NCBI RefSeq assembly: GCF_029051725.1
Contig: NZ_JAACFU010000005.1
Coordinates: 124,001 to 188,000 of the forward strand
Direction: 5' to 3'
DNA length: 64,000 bases
Source: Bradyrhizobium sp. CSS354
Lineage (GTDB): Bacteria; Pseudomonadota; Alphaproteobacteria; Rhizobiales; Xanthobacteraceae
Positions 24,931-34,760 of this stretch are shown in pieces. The notes beneath the pieces were generated by a model. It was given only the letters and a program-made list of their open reading frames with translations, did no database searches and was not told where the DNA came from. A program made the position numbers and the translations under genes. Each line of letters starts with the position of its first letter. Within the stretch, counting starts at the first letter, position 1.

Positions 24931-27900
24931 GGCTGGTTTCCTTTGCGAGGGGAGGGATTGTGGATTGGGTCTTCGCACGATCAAGGCTCATCGCCAGCAC
25001 GCGCGCGACGTGAAGCGCTTCGCGCTGGGCGCCGTCGTGGATCTGGTGCCGGCAGGAGGTGCCGTCGGCAACAACGAGCGTATTCTGGTCCGCGCGCCGC
25101 ACGGCGGGTAGCAGCGAGAGCTCGGCCATCTCGATCGAGGCATCGTAGGTGTCCGCGCCATAGCCGAAGGCGCCGGCCATGCCGCAGCAGCTCGACTCGA
25201 TGGTCTCGACCTCGAGGTTGGGAATGAGGCGCAGCACCTGCTCGACCGGCTTGAACGCGCCAAAGGATTTTTGATGGCAATGGCCGTGCACCAGGGCTTT
25301 GTCGGCAACGCTGCCGAGCGGCAGTTGCAGCCGGCCGGCCTCGGCCTCGCGCACCAGGAATTCCTCGAAGGTCAGCGCGTGGGCGCCGACGGCCTTGGTG
25401 TCATCGTCCTTGCGGAGCGAGGCGAGCTCGTCGCGCAAGGTCAAGAGGCAGCTTGGCTCGAGGCCGACGATCGGCACGCCGCGCGCGGCAAACGGCGCGA
25501 AGGCGGCGACAAGACGATCGAGCTCGACTTTGGCTTCGTCGACGAGACCGGCGGAAAGGAAGGTCCGGCCGCAGCACAGCGGACGGCCGCCGCTTGCGGG
25601 TCTCGGCAGATGCACGCGGTAGCCGCCGGCCGCGAGCACGCGCAGCGCGGCCTCGAGGTTCTCGCGTTCATAGATGCGGTTGAAGGTATCGGCGAACAGC
25701 ACGACCTCGCGGCTGGTTTCCGGTCCGACCGTTTCGGCCGGCGGCACGAACACGTCGCTGCGGAAGGCGGGCAGCGTGCGGCGGGCGCTGATGCGGGCAA
25801 AACGCTCGAACAGCTTTCGCAAAAGCGGGCTGCGGTTGCGCAAATTCGCCAGCGGCGCGAAGCGCGACGCGAGGCCGGCATAGCGCGGGAGGTAGCCGAC
25901 CAGCCGGTCGCGCAAGGTCAGGCCATGCGAGGCCGCGCGCGCGGCGAGCACCTCGATCTTCATCTTGGCCACGTCGACGCCGGTCGGGCATTCGTGGCGG
26001 CAGGCCTTGCAAGACACGCAAAGCTTTAGCGTCTCCATCATCTCGTCGGAGGAGAGCGCGCCCGCGCCAAGCTGGCCGGAGATCGCGAGGCGCAGGGTGT
26101 TGGCGCGGCCTCGCGTCACGTCCTTCTCATTGCGCGTCGCGCGGTAGGACGGACACATCACGCCGCCCTCGAGCTTGCGGCAGGCGCCGTTGTTGTTGCA
26201 CATCTCGACCGCGCCCTGAAAGCCGCCGCCGGCCCCGGGATAAGCGGACCAGTCGAGTTTTGTCTTGAGCTCAGCGACGCGATACTCGGGCTTGAAGCGG
26301 AATAGCGAACGATCGTCCATCCTGGGAGCGTCGACGATCTTGCCGGGATTGAGCACGCCACCGGGATCGAAGCGCTGCTTCACCTCGCGGAAATCGGCGA
26401 CCAGGCGCTGGCCGAACATCGTTTCGTGGAATTCGGAGCGCACCAGGCCATCGCCGTGCTCGCCGGAATGCGAGCCCTTGTATTCGCGCACCAGTTCGAA
26501 GGCTTCCTCGGCGATGGCCCGCATCGCCTTGACGTCCTTCTCCAGCTTCAAGTTCAGCACGGGCCGTACATGCAGGCAGCCTTCGGAGGCGTGAGCATAC
26601 ATCGTGCCGCTGGTGCCGTGCTTGGCAAACACCTCGCCCAGCCGCGCGGTGTAGTCGGCGAGATGCGGCAGCGGCACGGCGCAGTCCTCGACGAAGGAGA
26701 CCGGCTTACCCTCCTGCTTCATCGACATCATGACGTTGAGGCCGGCGGCGCGGAAATCGGCGATCCCGCTCTGCAGCGCGGGTTCGGTGATTTCCACCAC
26801 GCCGCCCCATTTGCGCTTGTCGTTGTTCCAGCCGAAGCCGAGATCGCCCATCAGCTCGCCGAGCTGCTTCAGGCGCACGAAATTGTCCGCCTGATCCTCC
26901 TCGGCGAACTCGACCACGAGCACCGCATCCGGATCACCCTTGATCGCGGCGGAGATGATGGGCCGGAACATCGCGATGTCGCGGCCGAGCGCGAGCATGG
27001 TGCGGTCAACCAGCTCGACTGCAATAGGCTTGAGCTTGACCAGATGCTGGGCCGCGTCCATCGCCTCGTAAAAACTGCCGAAATGGCAGATTCCGAGCAC
27101 CTTGTTGCGGATCACAGGCCACAGCTTCAGCTCGACCTTGGTGGTGAAGGCGAGGGTGCCCTCGGAGCCGACGAGAAGGTGGGCCATGTTGTTGCGCGCA
27201 TTGCGCGGCACCAGCGCATCGAGATTGTAGCCGCCGACACGACGCTGCACTTTTGGAAAGCGCGCGGCGATCTCCCCGGCCTCTCGGGTGCCGAGATCGA
27301 GCATGTCGCGGAACAGGGCACGCGCGCTGTCGTTCGCACCGAGATCGGAGAGATCGCGCGACACCTCGCCGAAGCGGCTCAGCGTGCCGTCAGCGAGCGC
27401 GGCCTCCATCGACAGCGTGTTGTCGCGCATGGTGCCGTAGCGCAAGCTACGGCCGCCGCAGGAATTATTGCCGGCCATGCCGCCGATGGTGGCGCGCGAC
27501 GCCGTGGAGACGTCGACCGGAAACCAGAGGCCGTGTTTCTTCAGCTGGCGGTTGAGGTCGTCGAGCACGATGCCGGGTTCGACCACGCAGGTGCGCCCTT
27601 CGACGTCGAGCGACAGGATCCGGTTCAGGTGCTTCGAGAGATCGACCACGAGGCCGTCATTGACGGTCTGGCCGCATTGCGAGGTGCCGCCGCCGCGCGG
27701 GGTCACCTTCAGTCCCTCGTCGCGCGCGATTGCCAGTGCCCGCAGGCCCTCGTCCATGGTGCGCGGCACCACCACGCCATAGGGCATGATCTGGTAGAAG
27801 GACGCGTCCGTGGCGTAGCGGCCCCGGCTGAAAGCGTCGAACAGGACGTCGCCGGTCATTTCCCGGGCCAGACGTGCGGCAAGGCCGTCCTTTTTGGCCG

Positions 27901-27934
27901 ATTCCTGTGATTTCCCGGGCACTTCCGCTGCCAT
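24923..27934 (-). CDS. FAD-linked oxidase with C-terminal Fe-S domain (GlcD-GlcF-type fusion)
   Basis: A 1003-residue fusion. The N-terminal part (about 40-500) is the FAD-binding PCMH/FAD-linked oxidase, with the flavin loop VTPRGGGTSQCGQ near residue 75 and MAGNNSCGGRSLRYG near 155. A 4Fe-4S region (CVSCKACRHECP near 635) and CCG-type segments (SCCGMAGAFGYG near 915) follow. Such proteins oxidise 2-hydroxy acids such as glycolate, D-lactate or D-2-hydroxyglutarate and pass electrons to the quinone pool. The divergent serine-glyoxylate aminotransferase and the GlcG partner favour glycolate, but D-2-hydroxyglutarate cannot be excluded. Confidence 0.88.
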   Translation of the reverse strand: MAAEVPGKSQESAKKDGLAARLAREMTGDVLFDAFSRGRYATDASFYQIMPYGVVVPRTMDEGLRALAIARDEGLKVTPRGGGTSQCGQTVNDGLVVDLSKHLNRILSLDVEGRTCVVEPGIVLDDLNRQLKKHGLWFPVDVSTASRATIGGMAGNNSCGGRSLRYGTMRDNTLSMEAALADGTLSRFGEVSRDLSDLGANDSARALFRDMLDLGTREAGEIAARFPKVQRRVGGYNLDALVPRNARNNMAHLLVGSEGTLAFTTKVELKLWPVIRNKVLGICHFGSFYEAMDAAQHLVKLKPIAVELVDRTMLALGRDIAMFRPIISAAIKGDPDAVLVVEFAEEDQADNFVRLKQLGELMGDLGFGWNNDKRKWGGVVEITEPALQSGIADFRAAGLNVMMSMKQEGKPVSFVEDCAVPLPHLADYTARLGEVFAKHGTSGTMYAHASEGCLHVRPVLNLKLEKDVKAMRAIAEEAFELVREYKGSHSGEHGDGLVRSEFHETMFGQRLVADFREVKQRFDPGGVLNPGKIVDAPRMDDRSLFRFKPEYRVAELKTKLDWSAYPGAGGGFQGAVEMCNNNGACRKLEGGVMCPSYRATRNEKDVTRGRANTLRLAISGQLGAGALSSDEMMETLKLCVSCKACRHECPTGVDVAKMKIEVLAARAASHGLTLRDRLVGYLPRYAGLASRFAPLANLRNRSPLLRKLFERFARISARRTLPAFRSDVFVPPAETVGPETSREVVLFADTFNRIYERENLEAALRVLAAGGYRVHLPRPASGGRPLCCGRTFLSAGLVDEAKVELDRLVAAFAPFAARGVPIVGLEPSCLLTLRDELASLRKDDDTKAVGAHALTFEEFLVREAEAGRLQLPLGSVADKALVHGHCHQKSFGAFKPVEQVLRLIPNLEVETIESSCCGMAGAFGYGADTYDASIEMAELSLLPAVRRADQNTLVVADGTSCRHQIHDGAQREALHVARVLAMSLDRAKTQSTIPPLAKETSHG

Positions 27935-28118
27935 ATCCGCTCTTGCCTGTTCGCCGCCCCCGTCTTGCCTCCGGTCACGGCCCTTGGCAAGGCGAGCCCT
28001 GCTTCTTGTGCATTGACGGACCCCGCCCGGCGAGGGACAAGCCCGGCGAATAGTGATATTCGAGCGGCTCGCAGCCCCTTGAGGCCAAAGGGCTCGAAGT
28101 CAGGCTGGGCTCAAAGCC

Positions 28119-28157
28119 AAGACAGACTCAAGAGACAGACGCAAAAGACAGACTCAA
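28119..28157. repeat. two direct copies of AAGACAGACTCAA
   Basis: The 13-mer occurs at 28119-28131 and 28145-28157, 26 bp apart. Both lie in the 241-bp divergent promoter region, 18-57 bp before the aminotransferase ATG. Roughly two-and-a-half turn spacing could serve a regulator; it could also be a chance duplication. Confidence 0.45.
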
Positions 28158-28175
28158 AGACCGGGAAGGACGCCG

Positions 28176-29375
28176 ATGACCGTGCATACTGGAAGGCATT
28201 TTCTCCAGATTCCAGGACCGACCAACGTGCCCGACCGGGTGCTGCGGGCGATGGACATGCCGACGCTGGACCATCGCGGTCCGGAGTTCGCCGAGCTCGG
28301 TTTCGCCGTCCTCGCCGGCATGCAGCGGGTGTTCCGCACCAAGCAGCCCGTGATCATCTTCCCCTCGTCCGGTACCGGGGCCTGGGAAGCTGCGATGGTC
28401 AACGTGCTCGCGCCCGGCGACAAGGTGCTGATGTGCGAGACCGGCCAGTTCGCCGTGCTGTGGCGCGGCATCGCCGACAAGTTCAAGCTCGACGTCGACT
28501 TCATCCCGAGCGACTGGCGCCATGGTGCCGACCTCGCCGAGATGGAGAAGCGCCTTGCCGCCGACAAGCAGCACATCATCAAGGCGGTTTGCGTCGTCCA
28601 CAACGAGACCTCGACCGGCTGCGTGACGCCGCCGCTCGAAGTGCGCAAGCTGCTCGACCGGGTCAAGCATCCGGCGCTGCTGATGGTCGACACCATCTCC
28701 GGCCTCGGCTCGATGGAGTACGAGCACGATGCCTGGGGCATCGACGTTTCGGTCGCGGGCTCCCAGAAGGGCCTGATGCTGCCGCCGGGCCTCGGCTTCA
28801 ACGCCGTCTCGGAAAAGGCGCTCGCGGTGGCCAAGGCCAACCCCGGCATGCGCTCCTATTGGGATTGGCAAGAGGTCATCAGCTTCAACAAGCTCGGCAC
28901 TTTCCCCTATACGCCCGCGACCAATCTGCTCTACGGCCTGCGCGAGGCGATCAAGATGCTGGAAGAGGAGGGGCTCGAGAACGTCTGGACACGCCACAAG
29001 CGCCACAGCGCGGCGACGCGTGCCGCAATCAAGGTCTGGGGCCTGGAGACGCAGTGCGCCGATCCTGCCGCGCATTCGCCGGCGCTCACCGGCGTGCGCG
29101 TGCCTGATGGCCATGACGCCGATGCCTTCCGCAAGGTGGTGCTGGAAAACTTCGACATGTCGCTCGGCACTGGCCTGAACAAGGTCAAGGGCAAGGTGTT
29201 CCGCATCGGCCATATCGGCCATTTCAACGACCTGATGCTGATGGGCACGCTCGCCGGCGTCGAGATGGGCCTCGATCTTGCAAAGATCCCGCACCGGAGC
29301 GGCGGCGTGTTGGCGGCCATGGACGTCCTGAAGGGACGTGACGCGCTGCCGATGGCCAAGGCTCAGGTGGCCTAA
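28176..29375 (+). CDS. sgaA: serine-glyoxylate aminotransferase
   Basis: A 399-residue fold-type I PLP enzyme of the serine-glyoxylate/alanine-glyoxylate group. It begins with the characteristic HFLQIPGPTNVPDRVL. It has SSGTGAWEAA for the PLP phosphate, DTISGLGSMEY with the cofactor aspartate, and AGSQKG with Lys198 forming the Schiff base. It converts glyoxylate plus serine to glycine plus hydroxypyruvate. GGAAGGA lies seven bases before the ATG. Divergent to a glycolate-oxidase-like gene, it fits a C2/glyoxylate route. Confidence 0.93.
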   Translation: MTVHTGRHFLQIPGPTNVPDRVLRAMDMPTLDHRGPEFAELGFAVLAGMQRVFRTKQPVIIFPSSGTGAWEAAMVNVLAPGDKVLMCETGQFAVLWRGIADKFKLDVDFIPSDWRHGADLAEMEKRLAADKQHIIKAVCVVHNETSTGCVTPPLEVRKLLDRVKHPALLMVDTISGLGSMEYEHDAWGIDVSVAGSQKGLMLPPGLGFNAVSEKALAVAKANPGMRSYWDWQEVISFNKLGTFPYTPATNLLYGLREAIKMLEEEGLENVWTRHKRHSAATRAAIKVWGLETQCADPAAHSPALTGVRVPDGHDADAFRKVVLENFDMSLGTGLNKVKGKVFRIGHIGHFNDLMLMGTLAGVEMGLDLAKIPHRSGGVLAAMDVLKGRDALPMAKAQVA

Positions 29376-29436
29376 GGGCTCAGGTGGCCTGAAGCCTCAG
29401 CTTGCCTGAACCAACTTCGAGAAAAGAGAGCGCGCG

Positions 29437-30234
29437 ATGAACGCACCGACGACTGCCAGCGAAGACCTGCTCTACTCCGTCACGGACGGCATCGCGCGGA
29501 TCACCTTCAATCGCCCGCAGGCGCGCAACGCACTGACCTTCGCCATGTACGAGCGCATGGCGGAGATCTGCCAGGAGATCAACGCCGACCGCTCGATCAA
29601 GGCGCTGATCCTGACCGGCGCCGGCGACAAGGCGTTTGCCTCCGGCACCGACATTTCCCAGTTCCGTGCGTTCAAAACCGCGCAGGATGCGCTCGACTAT
29701 GAGGCCCGCATCGACCGCGTGCTCGGCACGCTTGAGCAGTGCCGCGTGCCCGTGATCGCGGCGATCGCGGGGGCCTGCACTGGCGGCGGCGCCGGAATTG
29801 CGGCCTGCTGCGACCTCCGCATCGGGACTGAAACGACGCGCATCGGGTTTCCGATCGCGCGTACGCTCGGCAACTGCCTGTCAATGTCGAATATCAGTCG
29901 CGTCGTCTCGCTGGTCGGCCCCGCCCGCACCAAGGATCTGATCTTCAAGGCGCGCCTCGTCGAGGCGCCGGAAGCACTGGCGCTCGGTCTCCTCAACGAG
30001 ATCGTCCCTGATGTCGAGACGCTGCAGCGCCGCGCCGACGAGACTGCCAGGCTCGTGGCGAGCCACGCCCCGCTGACGCTTGAAGCGACCAAGGAGGCAG
30101 TGCGCCGCATCCGCCGCACGCTATCGCGCGAAGAGGGCGAGGATCTGATCCTCAAGGCCTATATGAGCGAAGATTTCCGCGAGGGAATGGACGCCTTCCT
30201 CAACAAGCGCACGCCGAACTGGAAGGGCAAGTAG
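29437..30234 (+). CDS. enoyl-CoA hydratase-like protein with altered active site
   Basis: A 265-residue crotonase-fold protein. Oxyanion-hole segments AFASGTDIS and GACTGGGAGI are present. Where typical hydratases have PE in the helix after the second oxyanion loop, this protein reads GFPIARTLGN, so the catalytic glutamate position is Ile140. Hydration is therefore doubtful, and another crotonase activity is more likely. It follows the aminotransferase by about 60 bp and is probably in the same operon. Confidence 0.85.
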   Translation: MNAPTTASEDLLYSVTDGIARITFNRPQARNALTFAMYERMAEICQEINADRSIKALILTGAGDKAFASGTDISQFRAFKTAQDALDYEARIDRVLGTLEQCRVPVIAAIAGACTGGGAGIAACCDLRIGTETTRIGFPIARTLGNCLSMSNISRVVSLVGPARTKDLIFKARLVEAPEALALGLLNEIVPDVETLQRRADETARLVASHAPLTLEATKEAVRRIRRTLSREEGEDLILKAYMSEDFREGMDAFLNKRTPNWKGK

Positions 30235-30370
30235 CGCGGATCCCGCTTGGCTTCGTCAGCCAAAAGTCATAGGCGGCGCGATGCGCGCCGGCTTGAACTC
30301 GCCAGCATTCGTCCGCAAAATGCATCGAATTCCTGGCAACAAGCCAAACAATAACCAGGGGACGAAACTC

Positions 30371-31357
30371 GTGCGAATTCTAGTGAAAACTGTTGGCGTT
30401 GCAGCAGCGTTATCGTTGAGCACCCCGGCCTTTGCCGGCTGGGAGCCGACCAAGCCGGTCGAGATCGTGGTGGCGGCAGGCGCCGGCGGCGCCTCCGACC
30501 AGATGGCGCGGATGATGCAGGCCGCGATCCAGAAGAACAATCTGATGAAGCAGCCGATCGTGGTCTCGCTCAAGGGTGGGGCTTCCGGCGCCGAAGCGCT
30601 GATGTACATGAAATCCAGCGAGGGCGACCCCAACAAGGTGCTGATCGCCTATTCGCTGATCTACATGCTGCCGCTGTCGGCGAAGATCCCGTTCAACTGG
30701 CGTGAGCTCACCCCGGTTTCGGTGATCGCGCTCGACCAGTTCGTGCTGTGGGACAACAGCGCGGGTCCCAAGACGGTGAAGGAGTTCGTCGCCGCCGCGA
30801 AGGCGGCGAGCGCGCCGTTCAAGATGGGCGGCACCGGCTCCAAGCGCGAGGATCACGTGCTGACCGTGTTCCTCGAGCAGAAGACCGGCGCGAAATTCTC
30901 CTATCTGCCCTACAAGTCCGGCGGCGAGGCGGCGACCCAACTCGTCGGCAACCACACCGAATCCAACGTCAACAATCCATCCGAAAATCTCGAAGTCTGG
31001 CGCGCGGGCCAGGTGCGTCCGCTCTGTGTGTTCGACAAGGAACGAATCTCCTACACCAGCAAGGTGACGGAGACGCAGTCCTGGGCCGACGTCCCGACCT
31101 GCAAGGAGGAGGGCGTCGATGTGCAGTATCTGATGCTCCGCGCGACGTTCCTGCCGGGCAAGGTCACGGCGGAACAGCAGGCGTTCTATGTCGAGCTGTT
31201 CCACAAGGTGACGCAGACCGCGGAATACAAGGACTACATGGAAAAGCAGGCGCTGAAGCCGATCTTCCTCACCGGCAAGGACATGGTGCAATTCCTCGAG
31301 GAGGACGATGCAGTCAACAAGTCGCTGATGACGGAAGCTGGATTCGTCGCGAAGTAG
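30371..31357 (+). CDS. tctC: TctC-family receptor of a tripartite tricarboxylate transporter
   Basis: A 328-residue Bug/TctC receptor. GTG 30371 gives a signal peptide ending AFA (about residues 1-22). Mature features are PVEIVVAAGAGGASDQMAR and PYKSGGEAATQLVGNHTES. It is followed by tctB and tctA, so the full transporter is present. It captures a di- or tricarboxylate or related acid. A hairpin lies just after the stop codon. Confidence 0.9.
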   Translation: MRILVKTVGVAAALSLSTPAFAGWEPTKPVEIVVAAGAGGASDQMARMMQAAIQKNNLMKQPIVVSLKGGASGAEALMYMKSSEGDPNKVLIAYSLIYMLPLSAKIPFNWRELTPVSVIALDQFVLWDNSAGPKTVKEFVAAAKAASAPFKMGGTGSKREDHVLTVFLEQKTGAKFSYLPYKSGGEAATQLVGNHTESNVNNPSENLEVWRAGQVRPLCVFDKERISYTSKVTETQSWADVPTCKEEGVDVQYLMLRATFLPGKVTAEQQAFYVELFHKVTQTAEYKDYMEKQALKPIFLTGKDMVQFLEEDDAVNKSLMTEAGFVAK

Positions 31358-31364
31358 CTTTTGC

Positions 31365-31399
31365 TTCTCCCTTTCCCCGCAAGCGGGGAGAGGGGGGAA
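31365..31399. repeat. imperfect hairpin between tctC and tctB
   Basis: Core CCCCGC-AA-GCGGGG, extended by CT-rich and GA-rich arms. It lies directly between the receptor and membrane-subunit genes. It resembles dispersed intergenic hairpins of rhizobial genomes and may stabilise the tctC message or reduce read-through. Confidence 0.55.
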
Positions 31400-31426
31400 T
31401 TGAACTTACTCCGTCCCCAACGGCTC

Positions 31427-31963
31427 ATGTCCAAAACCGAAATCGTCGTCGACGATCCGACCGCGCCCGAGGACGACTCGCCTTCCGTCGTCTCCTCTGG
31501 CACGATCGAGATATTCGTCTGTCTCCTGTTGCTCGCGCTGGCCGCCACGCTCGGCTACGACAATTGGCGCACCGGCGCCTCCTGGGATTCGACCGGGCCG
31601 GAGCCCGGCTATTTCCCGTTCTATCTCTCCGTCATTCTCGGTGGTGCCAGCCTCTACGGCCTGATCGTGGCGCTGGTCGCGCACCGCGCGGCAGCTGAGA
31701 CCTTCGTCACGCGTGCGCAGGCCCGCCGCGTGATGGCGGTGTTCGTGCCGACGCTGCTGTTCTGCCTGGCGACGCAGTTTCTGGGCCTCTATGTCGCGAG
31801 CTTCCTGCTGATCGCCAGCTTCATGCGCCTCGTCGGCAAGATCGCGCTGTGGAAGTCGCTGCTCACCGCTGTCGTATTCACGGCGATCATGTTCGTTACC
31901 TTCGACATCGCTTTCGACGTCATCATGCCGAAAGGGCCGCTCGAAGCGGCCTTCGGCCACTAA
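31427..31963 (+). CDS. tctB: TctB-family small membrane subunit
   Basis: A 178-residue membrane protein with four hydrophobic helices, the TctB plan. A polar N-terminal tail is followed by EIFVCLLLLALAATLGY, then the GPEPGYFPFYLSVI loop typical of the family. It forms the small permease subunit with TctA. ATG 31427 is preferred over longer frames, which would run into the upstream hairpin. The ribosome site is weak. Confidence 0.88.
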   Translation: MSKTEIVVDDPTAPEDDSPSVVSSGTIEIFVCLLLLALAATLGYDNWRTGASWDSTGPEPGYFPFYLSVILGGASLYGLIVALVAHRAAAETFVTRAQARRVMAVFVPTLLFCLATQFLGLYVASFLLIASFMRLVGKIALWKSLLTAVVFTAIMFVTFDIAFDVIMPKGPLEAAFGH

Positions 31964-31975
31964 GGCGGGCGCGCG

Positions 31976-33523
31976 ATGGAAGCTTTCGGTCTCTTGCTTC
32001 ACGGTTTCGCCGTCCTGCTGACGTGGAAGACGCTCGTGCTGATGATGGTCGGGCTGGTGCTCGGCATCTTCGTCGGCGTCTTGCCCGGGCTCGGCGGGCC
32101 CAACGGCGTCGCGATCCTGCTGCCGCTCACCTTCACGATGGATCCGACCTCGGCGATCGTGATGCTGTCCTGCATCTACTGGGGCGCGCTGTTCGGCGGC
32201 GCGATCACCTCGATCCTGTTCAACATCCCAGGCGAAGCCTGGTCGGTCGCGACCACTTTCGACGGCTATCCGATGGCGCAGCAGGGCAGGGCGGCGGAGG
32301 CGCTGACGGCGGCGTTCACGTCCTCTTTCATCGGCTCGCTGGTCGCGGTGCTCCTGATCACCTTCCTCGCCCCGATGATCTCGTCCTTTGCGTTGAAGTT
32401 CGGCCCGCCCGAGTTCTTCGCGGTGTATCTGCTGACCTTCTGCTCCTTTGTCGGGCTGGGTCGCGAGGCCAAGCACAAGACCGTCATCTCGATGTCGTTG
32501 GGGCTGTTGCTCGCCGGCATCGGCATGGACACGGTGTCAGGCAATCTGCGCATGACCTTCGGCTCGGCCGAGCTTTTGCGCGGCATCAACTTCCTCGTCG
32601 CCGTCATCGGCCTGTTCGGCATCAGCGAGATCCTGCTGACGATGGAGGAGCGCCTGGCGCTGCGCGGACACGCAGCGAGCATTTCGTTGCGCGTCGTGCT
32701 GAGTGTGTGGAAGGACCTGCCGAAATACTGGGTGACGCTGCTGCGCTCCTCCTTCATCGGCTGCTGGCTCGGCATTACCCCGGGCGGCGCGATCGCAGCC
32801 TCGTTCATGGGCTACAATCTGGCAAAACGCTTTGCCAAGAATCCAGAGAGCTTCGGCAAGGGCCGCATCGAGGGCGTGTTCGCGCCGGAGACGGCGGCGC
32901 ATGCCTCCGGCACCGCGGCGCTGCTGCCGATGCTGGCGCTCGGCATTCCCGGCTCCGGCACCGCGGCGATCCTCCTCGGCGGGTTGATGGTGTGGGGGCT
33001 CAATCCGGGACCGCTGCTGTTCGTCGAGCACAAGGATTTCGTCTGGGGCCTGATCGCCTCGATGTATCTCGGCAATGTCGTCGGCCTCGTGCTGGTGCTG
33101 ACGACGGTACCGATCTTCGCCTCGATCCTGCGCGTGCCGTTCGCCGCGGTGGCGCCGATGATCGTGGTGTCCTGTGCGATCGGCGCCTATGCGATCCAGA
33201 ACGCGATGTTCGACATCTGGCTGATGCTCGGTTTCGGCCTCGTCGGCTACGTCTTCAAGAAAATCGGAATTCCGCTGGCGCCGTTCACTCTGGCCCTCGT
33301 GCTCGGCAACCGCGCCGAGGATGCCTTCCGTCTGTCGATGATCGGCGCCGGCGGCGACCTCAAGGTGTTCTGGTCGAATGGCCTGGTCGGCTCGATCACG
33401 ACCTTGGCGATCGTGCTGCTGTTTTGGCCTGTGATCGACGTCTTGCTTGCCCGTGTCGGATTGACGCAGCGTTCCGAACCGGAGCCACCTCGAGGGGAAT
33501 CTCCTCTGGATTCAAGTGCATAG
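31976..33523 (+). CDS. tctA: TctA-family large membrane subunit
   Basis: A 515-residue polytopic permease of the TctA family, with about 11-12 helices. The signature GVLPGLGGPNGVAILLPLTF lies near residues 34-53, and the family repeat segment GTAALLPMLALGIPGSGTAA near residue 310. It imports the acid captured by TctC, using the ion gradient. It follows tctB by 12 bp. Confidence 0.95.
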   Translation: MEAFGLLLHGFAVLLTWKTLVLMMVGLVLGIFVGVLPGLGGPNGVAILLPLTFTMDPTSAIVMLSCIYWGALFGGAITSILFNIPGEAWSVATTFDGYPMAQQGRAAEALTAAFTSSFIGSLVAVLLITFLAPMISSFALKFGPPEFFAVYLLTFCSFVGLGREAKHKTVISMSLGLLLAGIGMDTVSGNLRMTFGSAELLRGINFLVAVIGLFGISEILLTMEERLALRGHAASISLRVVLSVWKDLPKYWVTLLRSSFIGCWLGITPGGAIAASFMGYNLAKRFAKNPESFGKGRIEGVFAPETAAHASGTAALLPMLALGIPGSGTAAILLGGLMVWGLNPGPLLFVEHKDFVWGLIASMYLGNVVGLVLVLTTVPIFASILRVPFAAVAPMIVVSCAIGAYAIQNAMFDIWLMLGFGLVGYVFKKIGIPLAPFTLALVLGNRAEDAFRLSMIGAGGDLKVFWSNGLVGSITTLAIVLLFWPVIDVLLARVGLTQRSEPEPPRGESPLDSSA

Positions 33524-33645
33524 GGGGATGTCTTGGTCCTAGGCCTTACACGCCCCGATTGTTTCCGGTTATTGCTGGCGTGGCACAGCCGTCGGGCGCT
33601 CCCTCCTCCTATGTTTTCATCACAAAATTGTGCGGAGGAATTGCG

Positions 33646-34325
33646 ATGAAGCGGATTGTGATTGGAATGGCGGCGGCGATGTCGCTGTTTGCGACGGGCG
33701 CACTGGCTGCCGACCTGGCCGCGAGGTCCTATGTCAAGGCGCCGGTCATGGTTGACCCGGTCTGGAGCTGGACCGGGTTATACGTCGGCGCCAATGGCGG
33801 TTACAGCTGGGGCCCCTCGCGCACCGACGTCTCCTACTTCAATTCGGCAACAGGTGCTGCGATCGTGCCGCCCGCCGGCTCCATCACCAATGCGTCGTTC
33901 GACACACGGTTCTGACGATTGATCAGCATCTCCAGTCGTTCGGCACGGTTCGCGGCCGCGTCGGCATCCTGGCGACGCCCAAGGTGCTGTTCTACGGTAC
34001 CGGCGGTCTGGCCTTCGGCGAAATCAAGACGACGGGCACCATGACCGGCTTCACGCCCGCCGGTGTCGCGATCGCCTCGGTCGCATCCAATTCGACGACG
34101 CGCGCGGGCTGGACCGCCGGCGTCGGCGTCGAAGGCAAGATCACCCAGAACTGGAGCGCCAAGCTCGAATATCTCTACATGGATCGCGGCAGCTTCTCGT
34201 CCGGTCCGTTCACGTTGGCGCCGCTTTCCACAATCAGTGCCAACGTCTCGTCGCGCTTCACCGACCACATCCTGCGCGCCGGCATCAATTACCAGTTCGG
34301 TGGCCCGGTGGTCGCCCGCTACTAA
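33646..34325 (+). pseudogene. Omp25-like outer-membrane porin, broken by internal deletion and frame change
   Basis: The first 88 codons (ATG 33646, GGAGGAA upstream) give a signal peptide and the start of an opacity/Omp25-type beta-barrel (WSWTGLYVGANGGYSWG), then stop in TGA at about 33913. The rest continues in another frame (IDQHLQSFGTVRGRVGI to GINYQFGG). Against the intact paralogue 0.4 kb downstream, about 80-90 residues spanning the GGQIGYNWQ and GFEADFQG region are missing. A deletion rather than a sequencing slip explains both the loss and the frame change. Confidence 0.85.
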
Positions 34326-34351
34326 GAAACACTGAGGCGTCAACAAGAAGC

Positions 34352-34375
34352 AAAGCCCGGCTCGAGCCGGGCTTT
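34352..34375 (+). terminator. intrinsic terminator after the broken porin gene
   Basis: AAAGCCCGGCTCGAGCCGGGCTTT forms a perfect 12-bp-arm hairpin ending in T residues, 27 bp after the porin stop codon. Confidence 0.85.
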
Positions 34376-34760
34376 GTCGTTTCTGTCCTGATTTTAGGAA
34401 ATGGCGCAAGGCCGACAATCGGACGGAGCGATTGACTTGTTGCGGTCGCGCCACATCTGCGGCCTGATCTGCTCTGGTTGGACCTGCGAAGCCGTATGCG
34501 TCGAGCGCCTCCCGACGCCATCGTGCCAGTCCGCGAAAATCCATCCGACCATCAAATCCTACTGAAATAGCAGCGATTTCGAGAACGCTTGGAGAGTGCG
34601 CGCACGCCTTCCGCGCGCAACTGTCCGCTCGCATCCCACAAACGACTGACATTCGTTCGCACGACGCGGAGCGATGCGCTCTTCCCTAGGGTCGCGACAC
34701 TGAATCGCCGGCCTCGCGCGAGGAAGCGAGCAGGCAACACCTTTTGTCGAGGGAAGATTG
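34376..34760. other. gene-free region before the intact porin
   Basis: No supported gene. The stretch must hold the promoter and leader of the downstream porin. Short open frames on the minus strand lack ribosome sites and have arginine-rich shadow composition. Confidence 0.5.

Noticed and set aside
26426..27910. 494-codon plus-strand frame over the FAD/Fe-S oxidoreductase
   Set aside because: Antisense shadow; the minus frame has flavin and Fe-S motifs.
31849..33915. 688-codon plus frame overlapping tctA and the porin
   Set aside because: Out-of-frame shadow of tctA; only its last part, beyond 33646, is the real porin start.
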